Translations under genes and position numbers: made by a program | Origin: Clostridia bacterium | GTDB taxonomy: Bacteria; Bacillota; Clostridia; Christensenellales; CAG-138 | Assembly (NCBI GenBank): GCA_017435185.1 | Contig: JAFSFN010000098.1 | Span: 1-18,353 of the forward strand | Reading direction: 5' to 3' | DNA length: 18,353 nt | In this document: one piece after another, positions 14,527 to 18,353 of the stretch | How the letters are laid out: every line of letters begins with the position of its first letter | Position numbering within the stretch: the stretch's first letter is position 1 | Notes under the pieces: generated by a model | Database searches by the model: none | Told to the model about the DNA's origin: nothing | The model's input: only the letters and a program-made list of their open reading frames with translations

Positions 14527-16628
14527 TCTTCTTTTTCCTCGTTTGTTTTCTTTACAGGACGTATCACGGCTCCGCACTCTTTATCGGCACACACTGTATA
14601 GCCGCCATTCTGTCCTAATTTCTGAACCATAAGTCCACCGCACTTGGGACACTTATCCTTAACCGGCTTATCCCATGATACAAAATCACACTCGGGATAT
14701 TTTTCACAGCCGTAAAAAGGCTTTCCGCGCTTTGACTTTCTCTTTATTATTTCACTGCCGCATACAGGACAAGGCACACCCACCTTTTCCACAATGGGTT
14801 TTGTATTTCTGCATTCAGGGAATTTGGGACAAGCCAAGAATCTGCCGAAGCGGCTTGTTTTATATACCATCAAAGTACCGCATTTATCGCAGGGAATATC
14901 CGATACTTCATCGGGGATAACGACACGCTCTATGCTTTCATTAGCCTTTTCGAGCAATTTTTCAAAAGGACCGTAGAATTCACCGATAACATCACGCCAT
15001 TCCTGCTTGCCATCCTTTATAAGATCCAGCTTTTCTTCCATATCAGCCGTGAAAGTAACATCAACTATGGACTGGAAATTATCCTTCATAAGCTGAGTTA
15101 CCACAAAACCGAGTTCTGTCGGTACGAGCAGTTTTTTCTCGCGGCGCACATAGCCGCGTTCGATTATGGTCGATATCGTGGGCGAATATGTACTCGGTCT
15201 GCCAATGCCTCGCTTTTCAAGCGTTTTGACGAGTGAAGCCTCGGTATATCTTGCAGGCGGCTGAGTAAACTTCTGTTCGCTCTCTATTTTGCTTTGTTTA
15301 AGCACATCACCTATTGCAAGTTCGGGAAGCGTTATATCTTTTTCCGCAACATCATCCCTGCCCTCTGTGTATACCTTTGTAAAACCGTCAAACAATGTTC
15401 TTGTGCCGTTAGCACGAAAAACACAGCCGTTTACATCAAAGCTGACAGTATTTGTCTCTATCTCGGCATCTGTCATCTGACTTGCGAGAAAACGCTCATA
15501 TATGAGTTTGTATAGTTTATATTGATTTGCGTTGAGTGACGCTTTGACCATCTGCGGCGTAAGCGTTATATTTGCAGGTCGAATAGCTTCATGAGCGTCC
15601 TGCGCACCCGCTCTGCCCTTGTATATATTGGGTTTTGAAGGTACATACTCTTTTCCGTACTGCGATTCGATATACTCAAGCGCAGATTTCTGAGCTTCTT
15701 CAGATATTCTGACAGAGTCGGTACGGATATATGAAATAAGACCAGTAGTACCGCTACCCTGCAATTCAACACCTTCATAAAGCTGTTGTGCAACAAGCAT
15801 TGTCAGCTTTGTAGTAAAACTCAGTTTTCTTGATGCTTCCTGCTGCAAGCTGCTCGTAGTAAACGGAGCCGGCGCATGTTGACTCTTTTTTGTTACTTTG
15901 AGGTCAGTAACAGTGAAGTCACGGCCATCGGCCAGTTCCAAAACACGCTTTGCATCCTTTTCGCTCTTTATGTCAATTTTTCCGTTTGCATCACCGTAAT
16001 ACTTGGCATCTACCGTTTTCTTCGAATTCTTTGTCTTTAAGAGAGCGGTAATTGTCCAATATTCTTCGGGAACAAATTCGTTTATTTCATCTTCACGATC
16101 ACAAATTATGCGTGTAGCAACAGACTGCACACGTCCTGCCGACAAACCTTTGCGTATTTTAGCCCAAAGTATGGGACTGATTTTATAGCCAACAAGCCTG
16201 TCCAAAACACGCCTTGCCTGCTGCGCATTAACAAGGTCCATATCTATAGCTCTGGGTGCTTTAATTGACTTTTTGACCGTGTTTGATGTTATTTCATTAA
16301 ATTCTACCCTGAATATCGATTTATCATCAAGTTTCAAAACTTGGGACAAATGCCACGATATTGCTTCACCTTCCATATCAGGGTCGGTTGCAAGAAATAC
16401 TTTTTTGGCAGATTTTGCCTCTTTTCTTATCTTTTCAAGTACTTCGCCCCTGCCTCTGAGTGTGATGTATTTAGGTTCAAAATTTTCCTCTACATTGATT
16501 CCCAACTGACTTTTGGGAAGATCTCTAACATGGCCGTTAGACGCTACTACTTTGTATTTCGAGCCCAAAAACTTTCCTATGGTTTTTGCTTTAGCCGGTG
16601 ACTCGACAATAACAAGCATATCAGACAT
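14523..16628 (-). CDS. topA: DNA topoisomerase I (type IA)
   Basis: TopA relaxes negatively supercoiled DNA through a 5'-phosphotyrosine intermediate. The TOPRIM domain shows Glu9 (VIVESPAKAKTI) and the acidic triad at Asp82, Asp84 and Glu86 (ATDPDMEGEAISWH). The active Tyr is Tyr300 (GLISYIRTDS). Three C-terminal C4 zinc ribbons have cysteines at 580/583/600/606, 620/623/641/647 and 660/663/680/685. The 701-residue length is typical. Met85 stands where most bacterial TopA proteins have Arg (DPDREGEA). The ATG at 16628 has GGTGA about 8 bases upstream. It follows dprA by 7 bases and overlaps trmFO by four. Confidence 0.98.
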   Translation of the reverse strand: MSDMLVIVESPAKAKTIGKFLGSKYKVVASNGHVRDLPKSQLGINVEENFEPKYITLRGRGEVLEKIRKEAKSAKKVFLATDPDMEGEAISWHLSQVLKLDDKSIFRVEFNEITSNTVKKSIKAPRAIDMDLVNAQQARRVLDRLVGYKISPILWAKIRKGLSAGRVQSVATRIICDREDEINEFVPEEYWTITALLKTKNSKKTVDAKYYGDANGKIDIKSEKDAKRVLELADGRDFTVTDLKVTKKSQHAPAPFTTSSLQQEASRKLSFTTKLTMLVAQQLYEGVELQGSGTTGLISYIRTDSVRISEEAQKSALEYIESQYGKEYVPSKPNIYKGRAGAQDAHEAIRPANITLTPQMVKASLNANQYKLYKLIYERFLASQMTDAEIETNTVSFDVNGCVFRANGTRTLFDGFTKVYTEGRDDVAEKDITLPELAIGDVLKQSKIESEQKFTQPPARYTEASLVKTLEKRGIGRPSTYSPTISTIIERGYVRREKKLLVPTELGFVVTQLMKDNFQSIVDVTFTADMEEKLDLIKDGKQEWRDVIGEFYGPFEKLLEKANESIERVVIPDEVSDIPCDKCGTLMVYKTSRFGRFLACPKFPECRNTKPIVEKVGVPCPVCGSEIIKRKSKRGKPFYGCEKYPECDFVSWDKPVKDKCPKCGGLMVQKLGQNGGYTVCADKECGAVIRPVKKTNEEKEE

Positions 16629-16635
16629 CTTTTTT

Positions 16636-17766
16636 TCACCATTGCCTTTCGTTATCTAAAAAATCAAATTCGGGCATTATTTCATATATCCTGCCCGGCA
16701 ACTGCTTAATTATTCCCGAAAACTCCAAATCTGTCAAGACGGAATTAAGATTGGACATATCCATACCTGTCATTACCGCCAATTCATCAAAACTTCTTTC
16801 GCTTACCTGAAGCAGTTTACAGACAAGCATTTCCGAAAGTTTCAATTCACGCACTTCATGCTTTTGCTTTTCTTTGTGCTCATTTATCTTTATCCCATAC
16901 TCAGAAAGTATTTCCTCAGCACCGAATATCAGCTTTGCATAGCCGTCACGCAGCATTGCATTTGAGCCCTTGCACATTGAGTCGGTTATTCTGCCGGGCA
17001 CAATGAATACATCTCTGCCCTGTTCCAAGGCTTTTCCGACAGTAATGGAAGTTCCGCTCTTTTCACGCGCCTCCGTCACCACCACGCCCAGCGACAAACC
17101 GCTTATTATCCTGTTTCTGAACGGAAAATGCCACTTTTCCACACCCGTTCCCGGCAAGAACTCCGAAATTACCGCTCCTCGCTCTATGATTTCGTGGTAT
17201 AGCTTGAGATGTTTGTCCGGATAAACAACATCGACACCGCATCCCAGCACCGCAACGGTAGGATAGTCACTCTTAGTTGACAAAGCGGCTTTTGCCGCCT
17301 CTCCGTCGATTCCCAGTGCCATTCCCGATATTATGCACGCACCGTTATCGCATAATGCTGAAGATATCATTGTGGTAACGCTTTTCGCATATTCACTGCA
17401 TACGCGTGAACCAATCATTGCAATGGGCAGTTTTATTTCTGATTCCAAACGCCCTTTATAATACAGCACAAACGGAGGATCATCTATGTTCTTGAGAAGT
17501 TTTGGATAGTCATCCGAAACTAAAGTGACCGCCTTTATGTTCTTGTTCGCCAAATAATTCAAGCACTTATCTATATAAGCCTCGCTGGCAGAACTTTTTA
17601 TCTTATTTGCTCTTTCCATGCCGACAAGCTGTGCAATTTCAGGCATATCAACACTATTAAAAATCTCGCTTGCAGAACCGAACATATTAAGTAACTTGTT
17701 CTGCATATTATAGTCGGCTTTTACCGCAAAGTTAAGCCACAGTCTGTATTTCTCTTCTTTTGTCAA
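16636..17766 (-). CDS. dprA: DNA-processing protein DprA (Smf)
   Basis: DprA binds incoming single-stranded DNA during transformation and loads RecA onto it; it is also widespread in bacteria not known to be competent. The 376 residues contain an N-terminal helical part (1-75), the Rossmann-like DprA domain with IAMIGSR (115-121), SGMALGIDGEAA (147-158), VAVLGCGVDVVYP (171-183), FPFRNRIISGLS (214-225) and TEAREKSGTSITVGKALEQGR, and a C-terminal winged-helix domain (about 312-365, LLQVSERSFDELAVMTGMDMSNLNSVL split across helices). The start is a TTG at 17766 that overlaps the comM TGA, with GGGG about 9 bases upstream. No in-frame ATG lies near the expected N terminus. Confidence 0.96.
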   Translation of the reverse strand: MTKEEKYRLWLNFAVKADYNMQNKLLNMFGSASEIFNSVDMPEIAQLVGMERANKIKSSASEAYIDKCLNYLANKNIKAVTLVSDDYPKLLKNIDDPPFVLYYKGRLESEIKLPIAMIGSRVCSEYAKSVTTMISSALCDNGACIISGMALGIDGEAAKAALSTKSDYPTVAVLGCGVDVVYPDKHLKLYHEIIERGAVISEFLPGTGVEKWHFPFRNRIISGLSLGVVVTEAREKSGTSITVGKALEQGRDVFIVPGRITDSMCKGSNAMLRDGYAKLIFGAEEILSEYGIKINEHKEKQKHEVRELKLSEMLVCKLLQVSERSFDELAVMTGMDMSNLNSVLTDLEFSGIIKQLPGRIYEIMPEFDFLDNERQW

Positions 17767-18353
17767 TAGCTGTTACCCCAATACTTGCTGTCCATGCTTC
17801 TGTACTGGACAGCTTCTTTTATGTGTTCAGGAAGTATTTTCTCACTTGACGCAAGATCAGCAATAGTTCTTGCTACTTTCAATGTTCTAATATATGCTCT
17901 TGCACTAAGGTTATATACCACAAGCGCTTTCTGCATAAGAACAGAGCACTCCCTGTCAAGCTCACAATACTTTTTTATGTGAGCGTTACTCATCTGTGAG
18001 TTAGTGCGAATACCGTCATCTGCAAATCTGTTTTTCTGCAATTCACGCGCCGCACTCACTCTTTTTCTTATTTCAGCAGAACTTTCCCCATCGTTAGGAC
18101 TTGATATTTCATCATATGCTACCTCAGTCATTTCAACATGAAGATCTATCCTGTCGAGCAGCGGACCGCTTATTTTGTTTACATATCTTGTTATCTGCGT
18201 CTGCGAGCATCTGCACTCATTTTTCCTTGAACCGTAATTTCCGCAAGGGCACGGATTCATTGCCGCAACGAGCATGAAGTCGGCAGGATATGTTGAGCGG
18301 GCATTTGCCCTGATTATAGAAACATTCCCGTCCTCCATGGGCTGTCTGAGTGC
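17763..18353 (-). CDS. comM: Mg-chelatase-like AAA+ ATPase YifB/ComM, 5' end cut off by window edge
   Basis: ComM/YifB proteins are hexameric helicases of the MCM/Mg-chelatase group that promote branch migration in transformation. Only the C-terminal 196 residues lie in the window; the frame is open to position 18353 (ALRQPMEDG at the edge). Visible landmarks are the sensor region PADFMLVAAMNPCPCGNYG, the cysteine-rich stretch RKNECRCSQTQITRY, the arginine-finger region SGPLLDRIDLHVEM, and the C-terminal helical lid (LSARAYIRTLKVARTIADL). The N-terminal Lon-like domain and Walker motifs are outside. It shares a 4-base overlap with dprA, as expected for a coupled DNA-processing pair. Confidence 0.95.
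   Translation of the reverse strand, partial: ALRQPMEDGNVSIIRANARSTYPADFMLVAAMNPCPCGNYGSRKNECRCSQTQITRYVNKISGPLLDRIDLHVEMTEVAYDEISSPNDGESSAEIRKRVSAARELQKNRFADDGIRTNSQMSNAHIKKYCELDRECSVLMQKALVVYNLSARAYIRTLKVARTIADLASSEKILPEHIKEAVQYRSMDSKYWGNSY

Noticed and set aside
1..18353. CRISPR array, tRNA or rRNA genes, prophage or insertion-sequence genes
   Set aside because: No regularly spaced repeats, no cloverleaf or rRNA landmarks, and no transposase, integrase or phage structural motifs were seen in any frame.

Overview
This is a chromosomal segment of a spore-forming member of the Clostridia (Firmicutes), of moderate to low GC. Three things support that: an apparently complete pro-sigma-K gene, an EF-P with the Bacillus-type PGKG loop, and gene orders typical of the group (dgt-dnaG-rpoD, comM-dprA-topA-trmFO-hslV-hslU, and a DUF512 radical-SAM gene coupled to der). 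The genus cannot be named from this window. Every convincing gene lies on the minus strand, so transcription runs from high to low coordinates. Both edges cut genes: comM/yifB loses its N-terminal part at the right edge, and der loses its C-terminal half at the left edge.

Layout in direction of transcription. Block A (18353 to about 10303): comM (partial), dprA, topA, trmFO, hslV, hslU and a lipoprotein with SH3b and SleB-type hydrolase domains. Genes overlap or lie at most 31 bases apart, which suggests one operon for DNA uptake/processing, supercoiling, tRNA m5U54 formation, ATP-dependent proteolysis and cell-wall cleavage. It ends at a strong hairpin terminator (10187-10221). A roughly 490-base non-coding block follows (9811-10302). 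It is packed with perfect hairpins, is bounded by two similar palindromic units in opposite orientation, and looks like a dispersed non-coding repeat. Block B (9792 to 4528): dgt, dnaG, rpoD and a U32-family tRNA hydroxylase (trhP/yrrO type), the last overlapping rpoD by ATGA. Block C: sigK, preceded by an 87-base gap that holds a hairpin burying its Shine-Dalgarno and a candidate sigma-E promoter. Block D: efp and a small acidic zinc-ribbon protein, ending in a terminator (2625-2650). Block E: a strong sigma-A promoter (2588-2616), then a small lipoprotein, a PDZ/radical-SAM/DUF512 protein and der, the last two overlapping by ATGA.

The gene content is mostly housekeeping. I found no defence system, prophage, transposase gene, CRISPR array or biosynthetic cluster. 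The most interesting signals are non-coding. One is the sigK leader, where the candidate promoter -10 element is also the 5' arm of the hairpin that sequesters the ribosome binding site; this would leave read-through mRNA from rpoD/trhP silent and sporulation-specific mRNA translatable. The other is the hairpin-rich block between sleB-like and dgt. Three genes (rpoD, dgt, dprA) probably start at TTG, judged from Shine-Dalgarno spacing or stop-codon overlap.
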